Part shown: piece after piece, positions 1-8,721 of the stretch
How positions within the stretch are numbered: the first letter of the stretch is position 1
Layout: the number at the start of each line of letters is the position of its first letter
Origin: Flavobacteriales bacterium
GTDB taxonomy: Bacteria > Bacteroidota > Bacteroidia > Flavobacteriales_D > Crocinitomicaceae
Assembly: GCA_018665005.1 (NCBI GenBank)
Contig: JABJEE010000127.1
Location: 1-22,906 of the forward strand
Length of the DNA: 22,906 bases
Direction: 5' to 3'
Translations under genes and position numbers: made by a program
Notes under the pieces: model-generated
Seen by the model: the letters and a program-made list of their open reading frames with translations, nothing else
Database searches by the model: none
What the model was told of the DNA's origin: nothing

Positions 1-337
1 TAGTTGCCTTGAAATGGTCGTAATACAATTGATAGTTGAGCCAGCTTCCAAACATTGCTCCTAAGGTTTGTGCCAACACGTACATGGGAACAAGAGCCCA
101 GTCAAACTTATGTGCCATTGCTAAACCAACGCTAACCGCAGGATTTAAATGTGCCCCACTTACTTCCCCTGTAATAAAAACACCAACAAATACAGCAAAA
201 CCCCAAGCAATTGTAATTAAAACCCACTTAGGATCCTTTTCCCCGGCTGTGTTTTTTAAAGATACATTGGATACGACCCCAGCACCCAAAACGATTAAAA
301 TACATGTTCCAATAAATTCTGCTATGAAAGGGCTCAT
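1..337 (-). CDS. glpF: Aquaglyceroporin / MIP-family channel (partial, C-terminus off the window)
   Basis: The first 112 residues of a major intrinsic protein run off the left edge. The start is MSPFIAEFIGTCILI, a typical MIP first helix. It is followed by a second hydrophobic segment and the first half-helix motif SGAHLNPAVS, which contains the NPA box that lines the pore. The family usually has about 230-260 residues, so roughly half is missing here. The ATG overlaps the TGA stop of glpD in an ATGA arrangement, so translation is probably coupled. Placement behind glpK and glpD points to glycerol uptake across the inner membrane, although the second NPA box and selectivity-filter residues that separate water from glycerol channels are outside the window. 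Family assignment is firm; glycerol specificity is inferred from the operon. Confidence 0.9.
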   Translation of the reverse strand, partial: MSPFIAEFIGTCILIVLGAGVVSNVSLKNTAGEKDPKWVLITIAWGFAVFVGVFITGEVSGAHLNPAVSVGLAMAHKFDWALVPMYVLAQTLGAMFGSWLNYQLYYDHFKAT

Positions 338-1869
338 AAGTGATAATTTTTCGCGAGGGCTAAAAATAATTGAATTTGTTCTTCTTCCCAATTTTCTTCA
401 GCATTTAATTCAGAAGACATGATTCTTGCAACTTCTTGTGCAATGGAGATTGACTCTTTTGCATCTATAAGTAAGCACCTCGTTCTCCTCGACAACACAT
501 CTTCAATGCTCAAGGCCATTTCGAAACGAATGGCGTAAATGATTTGTGATTCTGTTATAGGTAAGAGATCGCTAAGAGGTTTATTTGAGCCCATAGACAT
601 AACCACATCTTTTTCTGAGCCATAAAAATGAAAAGAATCACTCCACGAAGTATCACGTTTGTATCCGAAGATCTTTAAATTTTCCGTTTTGCTGGGTTCA
701 ATCGGTAATGATTCAGTTGATTCAACGAGGTCAAGTACATCTTTACCCATTTTACGATACGTTGTCCATTTCCCACCCAACAGATGATATACTCCTCTTT
801 GACTCTTATAAATGGTATGCTTTCTTGAAAGAGATTTTGAGCTTTTGTTTTCTTTGGATATCAGTGGTCGAAGACCCGTAAATACACTTTTAACATCACT
901 TCTTTTGGGTTTTCTAGTCATGTACTTTTCGGCATTTGACAAGATGAAATCAATTTCTTGCTCAGATGCCTTGGGTTCGATAGAAATGGTATTTACTTCT
1001 GTGTCGGTTGTGCCTACAACGACTACATCATGCCAAGGAACAGCAAATAATACCCGTCCGTCACTTGTATTGGGAACCATGATTGCATTCTCTGACTTTA
1101 AAAAGCTTTTATCCAAAACAAGATGCACGCCCTGGCTTGGTTTGATTTTTAGCTTTACTTTAGGCTCATCAGCTCTCATTATTTTTTCAGCAAATACACC
1201 TGTAGCATTCACCACAATTTTTGCCTTTACCTCAAATGAAGACTGTGTGATTTGATCTGTGACTTTAATCCCAGAAACCATATTTTTTTCATAAATAAAT
1301 GAATCCCATTTTAAGTAGTTAATGACTGTGCCTCCATTTTCTTCAATGGTGTGAGCCAAACTGATAGCCATTCGTGCGTCGTCAAATTGGCCATCGTGAT
1401 AAATGATTCCACCATTCAATTCATCTTGATTTACATTTGGTATTTTTTCAATGGTCTCTTTTTTACTTAAGAATTGCGAAGGTCCAAGTCCTAATTTACC
1501 GGCCATTAAATCATAAACTTTTAACCCAATACCATAAAAAGGAGTATCCCACCAGTCGTAAGTGGGTATGATAAAGCTCATGTTTCGAACCAGATGAGGT
1601 GCATTATTTAACATGATGCCTCTTTCTTTTAAGGCCTCAATTACCAACGATAGTTCACCATTTTTCAAGTACCTTACTCCACCGTGTACCAGCTTAGTAC
1701 TTCTTGATGAAGTTCCTTTGCCAAAATCAAACTCTTCTATAAGAAGGACCTTTAGATTCCTACTACAGGCGTCAATGGCAACGCCAAGTCCACTTGCACC
1801 ACCACCAATTACAATAAGGTCCCACTCTTTTTCAGTCGCGATTTTATTGATGTTTATATCACGATTCAT
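334..1869 (-). CDS. glpD: FAD-dependent glycerol-3-phosphate dehydrogenase
   Basis: This membrane-associated flavoprotein oxidises sn-glycerol 3-phosphate to dihydroxyacetone phosphate and passes electrons to the quinone pool. The 511 residues match the usual family length. An N-terminal dinucleotide-binding motif GGGASG lies at residues 22-27, followed by the DAO-family signature around residues 50-67 (GTSSRSTKLVHGGVRYL). The LGGKWTTYR stretch typical of GlpD lies in the second half, and a C-terminal helical domain (TRCLL...) closes the protein. The start at 1869 lies 11 bases inside the end of glpK, and the stop overlaps the start of glpF, so the three genes form one tightly coupled unit. 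No Shine-Dalgarno sequence is visible, as is common in Bacteroidota. The aerobic GlpD type is favoured over anaerobic GlpA because the protein lacks a GlpB/C-style operon and a [2Fe-2S] tail. Confidence 0.95.
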   Translation of the reverse strand: MNRDININKIATEKEWDLIVIGGGASGLGVAIDACSRNLKVLLIEEFDFGKGTSSRSTKLVHGGVRYLKNGELSLVIEALKERGIMLNNAPHLVRNMSFIIPTYDWWDTPFYGIGLKVYDLMAGKLGLGPSQFLSKKETIEKIPNVNQDELNGGIIYHDGQFDDARMAISLAHTIEENGGTVINYLKWDSFIYEKNMVSGIKVTDQITQSSFEVKAKIVVNATGVFAEKIMRADEPKVKLKIKPSQGVHLVLDKSFLKSENAIMVPNTSDGRVLFAVPWHDVVVVGTTDTEVNTISIEPKASEQEIDFILSNAEKYMTRKPKRSDVKSVFTGLRPLISKENKSSKSLSRKHTIYKSQRGVYHLLGGKWTTYRKMGKDVLDLVESTESLPIEPSKTENLKIFGYKRDTSWSDSFHFYGSEKDVVMSMGSNKPLSDLLPITESQIIYAIRFEMALSIEDVLSRRTRCLLIDAKESISIAQEVARIMSSELNAEENWEEEQIQLFLALAKNYHL

Positions 1870-3346
1870 TTGTTATTATTTTCGAAATACGTTCTTGCCA
1901 GAGTGAAATGGTATTTTGGGATTGAATGTTTTTATTCGGAACAAATTCTCTCTCTTTTTCCCATAGGGATTCTAATTCTTTTCTGTTTTTCCAAAACCCG
2001 CTTGCAAGTCCTGCTAAAAAGGCAACCCCCAATGCTGTTGTCTCTGTTGTTTTTGGTCGAATTACGGTTGTATTCAACAGGTCAGCTTGAATCTGCATTA
2101 ATAAATTGTTTTTACAAGCCCCTCCATCTACTTTAAGGTCTTGATATTGAATTCCTGCATCCTTTTGCATTTCAATAATAATCTCCCGCGACCTCATCGC
2201 TATCGCTTCGAGCGCTGCTCGAGCCAAATGGCCTTTTTGAGTCCCTCTAGTAATACCCATAATGGCTCCAAATGCATTTGGGTCCCAATAAGGTGCGCCT
2301 AATCCTGTTAACGCGGAAATAAAAGTAACGCCACCATTACTTTCAACACTTTTAGCCAATTCTTCAATTTCTTCAGCAGATGAAATTAAATTTAAACCAT
2401 CTCTTAGCCATTGAATCAGGGCTCCGCCAATAAACACACTGCCTTCAAGTGCATAGGTGGTTTCGCCATCAAGTTGCCAAGCGATAGTGGTAAGCATTTT
2501 ATTTTTTGATTGAACGGGACTATTCCCCGTGTTCATTACACAAAAACAACCTGTACCGTAGGTGTTTTTAACTTCACCCGGGCCAAAGCAAAGCTGACCA
2601 AAAAGTGCGGCTTGTTGATCGCCTGCTATTCCTGAAATCATGATTTCATCGTCCCAACTTTCTAATTGGACAACACCTATTTTTTGAGAAGACGATATTA
2701 CATTCGGTAATATTTTTTTTGGAACGTTTATAAGCTCGAGAAGCTCGTTATCCCATTCCAGTGTGTGAATATTATAAAGCATTGTTCTACTTGCATTACT
2801 CGGGTCTGTCACATGATATTTCCCATTTGAAAGCTTCCAAATAAGCCAGGTATCTATCGTGCCAAAAAGCAATTCACCAGCTTCAGCTTTTTTTCTAGTT
2901 TCAATATTCTGATTAAGAATCCATTGAATTTTAGTTCCGGAAAAGTAGGCATCTAAAACAAGGCCTGTTTTATTTTGAATCGTTTGGGCATATCCTTTCT
3001 GGTCTAAATCACTGCAAATATTAGCAGTTCTTCTGTCTTGCCAAACAATGGCATTATATATAGGAATCCCTGTTTTTTTGTTCCAAATGACGGTAGTCTC
3101 CCGTTGGTTGGTAATCCCTATTGAATCTATTTCACTTGCCTGAATATTGTTTTTTGATAGAACATCTTCAATCGCTTTTTTTTGTGAGCTCCATATTTCA
3201 AGAGGGTCGTGCTCAACCCAGCCTTCTTTGGGAAAGTGTTGCTCAAATTCGTGTTGTGCTATTGCTATTTCTTGTCCATTTTTATCAAAGATAATAGCTC
3301 TAGAGCTTGTAGTTCCTGCGTCAATTGCTAGGATGTATTTTTTCAT
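1859..3346 (-). CDS. glpK: Glycerol kinase
   Basis: This kinase phosphorylates glycerol with ATP to give glycerol 3-phosphate, the substrate of the GlpD encoded immediately downstream. The 495 residues are the normal family length. The FGGY-kinase phosphate-1 motif is at the N-terminus (DAGTTSSRAIIFD, from residue 9). GITNQRETTVIW, the glycerol-site segment GTIDTWLIW and the adenosine-binding stretch GLGAPYWDPNAFG all match glycerol kinase rather than other sugar kinases of the family. It is the first gene of the glpK-glpD-glpF operon and is divergent from dnaE across 107 bp. No regulator gene such as glpR is in the window, and no perfect TAnnTTTG box could be placed upstream, so regulation is unknown. 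Confidence 0.96.
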   Translation of the reverse strand: MKKYILAIDAGTTSSRAIIFDKNGQEIAIAQHEFEQHFPKEGWVEHDPLEIWSSQKKAIEDVLSKNNIQASEIDSIGITNQRETTVIWNKKTGIPIYNAIVWQDRRTANICSDLDQKGYAQTIQNKTGLVLDAYFSGTKIQWILNQNIETRKKAEAGELLFGTIDTWLIWKLSNGKYHVTDPSNASRTMLYNIHTLEWDNELLELINVPKKILPNVISSSQKIGVVQLESWDDEIMISGIAGDQQAALFGQLCFGPGEVKNTYGTGCFCVMNTGNSPVQSKNKMLTTIAWQLDGETTYALEGSVFIGGALIQWLRDGLNLISSAEEIEELAKSVESNGGVTFISALTGLGAPYWDPNAFGAIMGITRGTQKGHLARAALEAIAMRSREIIIEMQKDAGIQYQDLKVDGGACKNNLLMQIQADLLNTTVIRPKTTETTALGVAFLAGLASGFWKNRKELESLWEKEREFVPNKNIQSQNTISLWQERISKIITNES

Positions 3347-3402
3347 TTAATTCCGCTTCATTGATTCACAGCTCAAAGTACAAAAAAATACTTTTCAACA
3401 CT

Positions 3403-3434
3403 TTGATTCTACAGCATTGATTTATTTATCTTTA
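3403..3434 (+). promoter_or_regulatory. Possible dnaE promoter (Bacteroidota-type)
   Basis: A TTG at 3403-3405 (within CTTTG) is followed after 21 bases by TATCTTTA at 3427-3434, one mismatch from the Bacteroidota -7 consensus TAnnTTTG. It lies 19 bases before the dnaE start codon in the 107 bp gap between the divergent glpK and dnaE genes. Spacing fits the known -33/-7 arrangement, but the region is AT-rich and the match is imperfect. Confidence 0.3.
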
Positions 3435-3453
3435 TTCAAAATAATTTTCACAG

Positions 3454-6400
3454 ATGTACCTCATATTTGACACGGAAACTACTGGACTGCCGCGCAATTT
3501 TAAAGCACCTATAAGTGATGTTGAAAATTGGCCTAGGGTAATTCAACTGGCCTGGCAACTGCATGATGAAGAGGGTAAGTTGGTTGAGCATCAAGATTTT
3601 TTAATTGAGCCTGAGGGTTTTAATATTCCTTATGGCTCAGAGTCCATACATGGTATTTCAACCGAATTGGCTATCCAAAAGGGGCACAAACTATTAGATG
3701 TTATAGATGCTTTTTCAGTAGCTGTAAAAAAAGCAGATTTCATTGTTGGTCATAATGTGAATTTTGATGTCAATGTGTTGGGTTGTGAATTTTTTCGGAA
3801 TCAAAAAAATACAGATTGGACAGAAATTCCTGTATTAAATACTTGTACCGAAAAGACGGCAACCCTATGCCAAATTAAAGGAGGAAAGGGTGGGAAATTT
3901 AAACTGCCATCTCTGTCAGAATTACATTTAAAATTATTTGGCGAATCATTTGGTGAAGCGCATAATGCAACTGCGGATGTTGAGGCTACAACAAGATGTT
4001 TTCTTGAGCTCATTCGGTTTGGTATGTTCAATAACCAAGAGCTTAATAAGGAAGATCGTTATATTTCTGATTTTAAAAAAACAAACCCAAGTCCTTTTGT
4101 TCCTATTGGTTTAAAGCATATAAACTTAAAGAAAGAAAGTGAAAAAATCCGTAAGCAACTCAAGAATCAAACGGATACAGGTCTCGAAATAGAAATAAGC
4201 GAAGATCAGATTAAAGAATTAGAAGATTTCACTTTTACGCATCTTCATAATCATTCTCAATATTCAATATTACAATCCACTACTCAAATCTCAAATTTAA
4301 TCGAAAAATGTGGAGAATTTGATATGCATGCGGTAGCTTTAACGGACACAGGTAACATGATGGCAGCATTTCATTTTGAGTCAGCTGCAAATAAATACAA
4401 TCAAAAAATCAGAGCCGAGCGTGATAAGGCCGAAAAGGAGAATGAGCCGTATTCCAAAAAAGAGATATTACCGATAATAGGTTGTGAATTCAATGTTTGT
4501 GTTGACATGAAGAATCATTCTCAAAAAGACAATGGGAGTAAAGTCGTTTTGTTGGCAAAAAATAAAGCGGGGTATCAGAACCTGATAAAATTGGCATCAT
4601 ATGCTTATACATCAGGAATGTATTATGTTCCCCGAATTGATAAAGAAATTTTATTGCAATATAAATCCGATTTAATTGTATTAAGCGGAGGAGTATACGG
4701 TGAAATTCCAAATTTGGTTTTAAATGTTGGTGAGCCCCAGGCTGAAAATTCCTTGTTGTGGTGGAAAGAGCATTTTGGCGCTGATTTTTATATTGAATTA
4801 AACCGATTGGGAATAGAAGTTGAGGACCGTTTAAATACCTCTCTTATTGAATTGTCTAGAAAACACAAGGTGAAATTGGTAGCGGCAAATAATTCATTTT
4901 ATTTAAATAAAAAAGATGCCTCAGCACATGATGTTTTATTATGTGTAAAAGAAAATCAATTGGTAGAAACCGAGATAGGGCGCGGGCGCGGTTATCGGTT
5001 TGGTCTTGAAAACGATGAGTATTATTTTAAATCCTCAGAGGAAATGGTGGCTCTTTTTAAGGATATACCAGAAGCTCTTTTAAATACTAAAGAAATAGTT
5101 GAAAAGTGCGATCCCTATCATCTTGAACGAGATGTTCTTTTACCTGAATTTGATATTCCTAAGAAATTTATAGATGCACAAGACAAAGAGGATGGGGGAA
5201 AAAGAGGAGAGAATGCCTATTTGCGTCATTTGGTTTATGAAGGAGCTAAAAAGCGTTATGAGGAGATTAATGATGAGCTCAAGGAGCGAATAGACTTTGA
5301 ATTGGATACGATCAGGAATACAGGTTATCCTGGTTATTTTTTGATTGTTCAGGATTTTTGTACAGCAGCTAGAGAAATGGGTGTTTCAGTAGGTCCAGGT
5401 AGAGGTTCTGCTGCGGGTTCAGTAGTAGCATACTCTACAGGAATTACAAATATTGACCCCATTAAATATGATCTTCTTTTTGAGCGTTTTTTAAATCCAG
5501 ATAGAATATCTATGCCGGATATTGATATTGATTTTGATGACGAGGGAAGGAGTAAAGTGATTGCGTATGTTATTGATAAATATGGTTCAAATCAAGTAGC
5601 ACAAATCATTACATACGGTACCATGGCAGCAAAATCTTCCGTGAGAGATACGGCAAGGGTTATGAATTTACCATTGTTTGAAGCCGATCGTATGGCCAAG
5701 CTCATACCGGATATTTCTCTAAATAAACTCTTTGATTTAGATGAGGGGCTTTTGATTGACAAATTAAAAAACCAGGAGGAAATTAAGCAAGCTCGTGAAT
5801 TAAGAAAGATCTACAACGGAAATGATTTATCGGCAAAAGTTCTTCAGAAAGCTAAGGAAATTGAGGGTTCAGTTCGTAATGTGGGTATTCATGCTTGTGG
5901 GGTAATTATCACACCAGATGATCTCACTGAATTTGTTCCTGTGGCTACGGCTAAAGGTTCTGACCTAGTGTGCACGCAATATGACAACTCTGTTGCCGAA
6001 AATGCTGGGCTTTTAAAGATGGACTTTCTTGGGTTAAAAACATTGACTTTAATTAAGGATGCCGTTAAATATATTGAACAGACCAAAGGCATAAAATTAA
6101 ATCCCGAAGAGTTTCCTTTAGATGATCAGCTTACTTATGAGTTATTTCAAAAAGGAGAAACTGTCGGGATATTTCAGTATGAGTCAACAGGGATGCAAAA
6201 GTATCTTAAAGAATTGAAGCCAACAGAGTTCCCTGATCTCATTGCGATGAATGCATTGTATCGTCCTGGACCAATGGATTATATTCCTTCTTTTGTCAAG
6301 AGAAAGCATGGTGAAGAGAAAATAGTTTATGATTTAGATGACTGCGAAGAGTATTTGAAAGAGACCTACGGAATTACAGTTTATCAGGAGCAAGTGATGT

Positions 6401-7827
6401 TACTCTCACAAAAGATTGCTGATTTTTCCAAGGGGGAAGCCGACACCTTGCGTAAAGCTATGGGTAAAAAGGACAGAAAAGTCCTTGATAAAATGAAACC
6501 CACCTTTGATGAGAGGGCAAAGAAAAAGGGACATAAAGCGGACAAACTTGAGAAGATATGGAAGGATTGGGAAAAGTTTGCTTCTTATGCATTTAATAAA
6601 TCTCATTCCACATGTTACGCTTGGATTGCATATCAAACGGCTTATCTAAAAGCAAACTACCCTGGAGAATATATGGCTTCAGTTTTAAGCAACAACATGA
6701 ATGATATTAAAAAGGTGTCATTTTTCATGGAAGAGAGTAGGCGTATGGGGATTCCTGTTTTAGGTCCGGATGTTAATGAATCCAATTATACCTTTACCAT
6801 TAATAAGGAGGGCGCTATTCGATTTGGACTAGGCGCTGTGAAAGGCTTGGGTAGCTCGCCAATTGAAGAAATTGTTGAAATTAGAGAATCTGCCAGCTTT
6901 AATTCGATTTTTGATTTTGCAAAAAGAGTGAACTTGAGATTGTGTAGCAATACCGTTTTTAAAAGCTTGGCATATGCTGGTGGGTTTGATTCATTAGATC
7001 CAACAGTGCAAAGAAGTCAATATTTTGCCGATGGAGGAGAGGGGAGTCCATTTTTCGAGAAGGTTATTAAATCTGGAAAGGATTACCAGGCAAATATGGA
7101 AGGGGGACAAGGAGATTTATTTGGTGAAGATTCGGCCGTCCATTTACCCGATTTGGAAATCCCATATTCAGAAGCATGGTCTAGTGTATATCGCTTGAAT
7201 AAAGAAAAAGAAGTACTAGGAGTGTATCTTTCAGGTCACCCTTTAGATGATTTTCGTATTGAAATTGATTCTTTTTGTAGGGGAGAAGTTCGTTCCCTCA
7301 ACGAAATGGAGAAAAATAAAGGAAAGGATTTAATGATTGCAGCTGTGGTCACAGAGGGTGAGCATAGAATGACTCGAAGGGGAGATGGGTTTGGAACCTT
7401 AACTATTGAGGATTACAACGACACCTATAAATTAAACATATTCAACGAGAAATATTTGAAATTCAAGCATTTCATGGAACCAGGAACCTTTGTAATCATA
7501 AAGGGTCGTATTGAAGATCATAAATGGGGGAAGGGTCTAGAGTTTAATGTTCATGCCATGCAGTTGCTTCAGGGCTTACGCGAAAGCAAAGCAAAAAGCC
7601 TTGATCTTAAGGTATCGTTTAAGTCAGTTAATGATCAATTGATTTCCGACCTACAAGAGGTATTATTGAAAACAGAGAATAAAGGAAAATGTCGGGTTAA
7701 TTTTATGATTTACGATAACTTGGACCAAATCCATGTCAATCTTTCTTCAAGGTCAGTTTTGATAAACCCAACTGATGAGCTATTTAAAAAGTTGGGCAGT
7801 ATGAATATTGATTATAAATTGAACTAA
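3454..7827 (+). CDS. dnaE: DNA polymerase III alpha subunit with fused N-terminal DEDDh exonuclease
   Basis: This is the replicative polymerase catalytic subunit, 1457 residues against about 1160 in E. coli. Residues 1-190 are an epsilon-type proofreading exonuclease. Its DEDDh residues are all present: D6 and E8 (FDTETTG), D105 (HNVNFD), H170 and D175 (HNATAD). A PHP domain follows from about residue 260, beginning HLHNH (263-267), but several of its usual metal ligands are replaced. The polymerase core has GPGRGSAAGS at 647-656 and the catalytic palm motif PDIDIDF with D689 and D691. After the fingers come helix-hairpin-helix and OB-fold regions (SGHPLDDF, then DLMIAAVVTEG). The architecture is known from flavobacterial polymerases, so it is typical of the group though unusual for bacteria at large. 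It is a monocistronic gene ending at a terminator hairpin. Confidence 0.96.
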   Translation: MYLIFDTETTGLPRNFKAPISDVENWPRVIQLAWQLHDEEGKLVEHQDFLIEPEGFNIPYGSESIHGISTELAIQKGHKLLDVIDAFSVAVKKADFIVGHNVNFDVNVLGCEFFRNQKNTDWTEIPVLNTCTEKTATLCQIKGGKGGKFKLPSLSELHLKLFGESFGEAHNATADVEATTRCFLELIRFGMFNNQELNKEDRYISDFKKTNPSPFVPIGLKHINLKKESEKIRKQLKNQTDTGLEIEISEDQIKELEDFTFTHLHNHSQYSILQSTTQISNLIEKCGEFDMHAVALTDTGNMMAAFHFESAANKYNQKIRAERDKAEKENEPYSKKEILPIIGCEFNVCVDMKNHSQKDNGSKVVLLAKNKAGYQNLIKLASYAYTSGMYYVPRIDKEILLQYKSDLIVLSGGVYGEIPNLVLNVGEPQAENSLLWWKEHFGADFYIELNRLGIEVEDRLNTSLIELSRKHKVKLVAANNSFYLNKKDASAHDVLLCVKENQLVETEIGRGRGYRFGLENDEYYFKSSEEMVALFKDIPEALLNTKEIVEKCDPYHLERDVLLPEFDIPKKFIDAQDKEDGGKRGENAYLRHLVYEGAKKRYEEINDELKERIDFELDTIRNTGYPGYFLIVQDFCTAAREMGVSVGPGRGSAAGSVVAYSTGITNIDPIKYDLLFERFLNPDRISMPDIDIDFDDEGRSKVIAYVIDKYGSNQVAQIITYGTMAAKSSVRDTARVMNLPLFEADRMAKLIPDISLNKLFDLDEGLLIDKLKNQEEIKQARELRKIYNGNDLSAKVLQKAKEIEGSVRNVGIHACGVIITPDDLTEFVPVATAKGSDLVCTQYDNSVAENAGLLKMDFLGLKTLTLIKDAVKYIEQTKGIKLNPEEFPLDDQLTYELFQKGETVGIFQYESTGMQKYLKELKPTEFPDLIAMNALYRPGPMDYIPSFVKRKHGEEKIVYDLDDCEEYLKETYGITVYQEQVMLLSQKIADFSKGEADTLRKAMGKKDRKVLDKMKPTFDERAKKKGHKADKLEKIWKDWEKFASYAFNKSHSTCYAWIAYQTAYLKANYPGEYMASVLSNNMNDIKKVSFFMEESRRMGIPVLGPDVNESNYTFTINKEGAIRFGLGAVKGLGSSPIEEIVEIRESASFNSIFDFAKRVNLRLCSNTVFKSLAYAGGFDSLDPTVQRSQYFADGGEGSPFFEKVIKSGKDYQANMEGGQGDLFGEDSAVHLPDLEIPYSEAWSSVYRLNKEKEVLGVYLSGHPLDDFRIEIDSFCRGEVRSLNEMEKNKGKDLMIAAVVTEGEHRMTRRGDGFGTLTIEDYNDTYKLNIFNEKYLKFKHFMEPGTFVIIKGRIEDHKWGKGLEFNVHAMQLLQGLRESKAKSLDLKVSFKSVNDQLISDLQEVLLKTENKGKCRVNFMIYDNLDQIHVNLSSRSVLINPTDELFKKLGSMNIDYKLN

Positions 7828-7828
7828 C

Positions 7829-7859
7829 AAAAAAAAAGCGCTTTCGCGCTTTCTTTTTT
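7829..7859. terminator. Bidirectional intrinsic terminator between dnaE and the convergent zinc-ribbon gene
   Basis: A 7 bp perfect stem AAAGCGC (7835-7841) and GCGCTTT (7846-7852) encloses the loop TTTC. It is preceded by a run of A and followed by CTTTTTT, so a U-tract follows the hairpin in either direction. It starts two bases after the dnaE stop. The TAA stop of the convergent gene (7860-7858) is formed from the edge of the same T-run. Confidence 0.88.
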
Positions 7860-8718
7860 AATCTTCCAATTCTTCTTGAGAAGGAATTAATATTTTTCCA
7901 CAATGTTCACAGATAATGATCTTTTTCTTTGTGACAATATCTAATTCACGTTGAGGTGGAATTTTATTAAAGCAACCTCCACATGAAGCATCTCTATGCC
8001 CCGTGTTTTTCTTGTTACCATAAATCAATTCAACTACAGCCAAACCATTTTTAGAATTGTCTCTTAATCGGTTATAGGCGAGAACCAAACGCTCTTCAAT
8101 ATTTTTCTTTGCTTCTTTTGAAGCTTTTACTAATTTATTTTCGTCTTTTTGAGTCGCACTAATAATAGAATCGAGTTCTGCTTTTTTGGTAGTTAAATCT
8201 GCTTTTTTAAGATTTAATCTATCTGTAGCCTCGGCTAAAATCTCTTTTTTATTATCGATTTTAATTTTCCCTTCCTTAGTCCTCTTTTCATTCAATTTGA
8301 TTTCTAATTCTTGGAATTCAATTTCTTTAGACAAAGATTCGAATTCACGATTATTTCGCACGTTGTTTTGACGCTCTTTATACTTTAAAATAGCTGCGTC
8401 AGACTCTTTAGATGCAATTTTTCTGTTACTGATGTCTTGATCAATTTCATCTATCTCTGATTGAATCTTACCTGTTCTGGTTTCAAGACCAACTATTTCG
8501 TCTTCAAGATCTTCTACCTCAATTGGTAATTCTCCTCTTATGATTCGGATTCGATCAATTTCAGAATCAATTTTCTGAAGGTTGAATAATCCATCAAGTT
8601 TTTCTTCAATTGAACTGTCTTTTGTTGCACTTACTTTCTTCTTCGCAGTTGAAGCGCTTTTTTTGGCAGTCGTTGTTTTTTTACTCGCTTTAGTTTCTTT
8701 TGTTGAAGTAGCTGACAT
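7858..8718 (-). CDS. Coiled-coil zinc-ribbon protein (CT398-like, COG1579)
   Basis: The 286 residues fall into three parts. Residues 1-35 are a low-complexity tail rich in Lys, Ala, Thr and Ser (AKKSASTAKKK). Residues about 38-225 are a long charged coiled coil with Glu/Lys heptads, probably an antiparallel hairpin. The C-terminus is a zinc ribbon with two CxxC knuckles (CGGC and CEHC) about 30 residues apart, followed by an acidic end (EELED). This layout matches the CT398/HP0958 family (zf-RING_7). HP0958 acts in flagellar assembly, but most family members lie next to a Nif3 gene, as here, and their role is unsettled. It is the last gene of a three-gene operon, starting three bases after the Nif3 gene. 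The family is clear; the biochemical function is unknown. Confidence 0.85.
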   Translation of the reverse strand: MSATSTKETKASKKTTTAKKSASTAKKKVSATKDSSIEEKLDGLFNLQKIDSEIDRIRIIRGELPIEVEDLEDEIVGLETRTGKIQSEIDEIDQDISNRKIASKESDAAILKYKERQNNVRNNREFESLSKEIEFQELEIKLNEKRTKEGKIKIDNKKEILAEATDRLNLKKADLTTKKAELDSIISATQKDENKLVKASKEAKKNIEERLVLAYNRLRDNSKNGLAVVELIYGNKKNTGHRDASCGGCFNKIPPQRELDIVTKKKIIICEHCGKILIPSQEELED

Positions 8719-8721
8719 ATT

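Noticed and set aside
36..422. Plus-strand open frame of 128 codons at the left edge
   Set aside because: It is antisense to glpF and the end of glpD, has low-complexity Thr/Pro/Lys composition and resembles no protein family; both real genes are unmistakable.
812..1255. Plus-strand open frame of 147 codons inside glpD
   Set aside because: It is antisense to conserved GlpD sequence, with hydrophobic composition expected from the complementary strand and no family signature.
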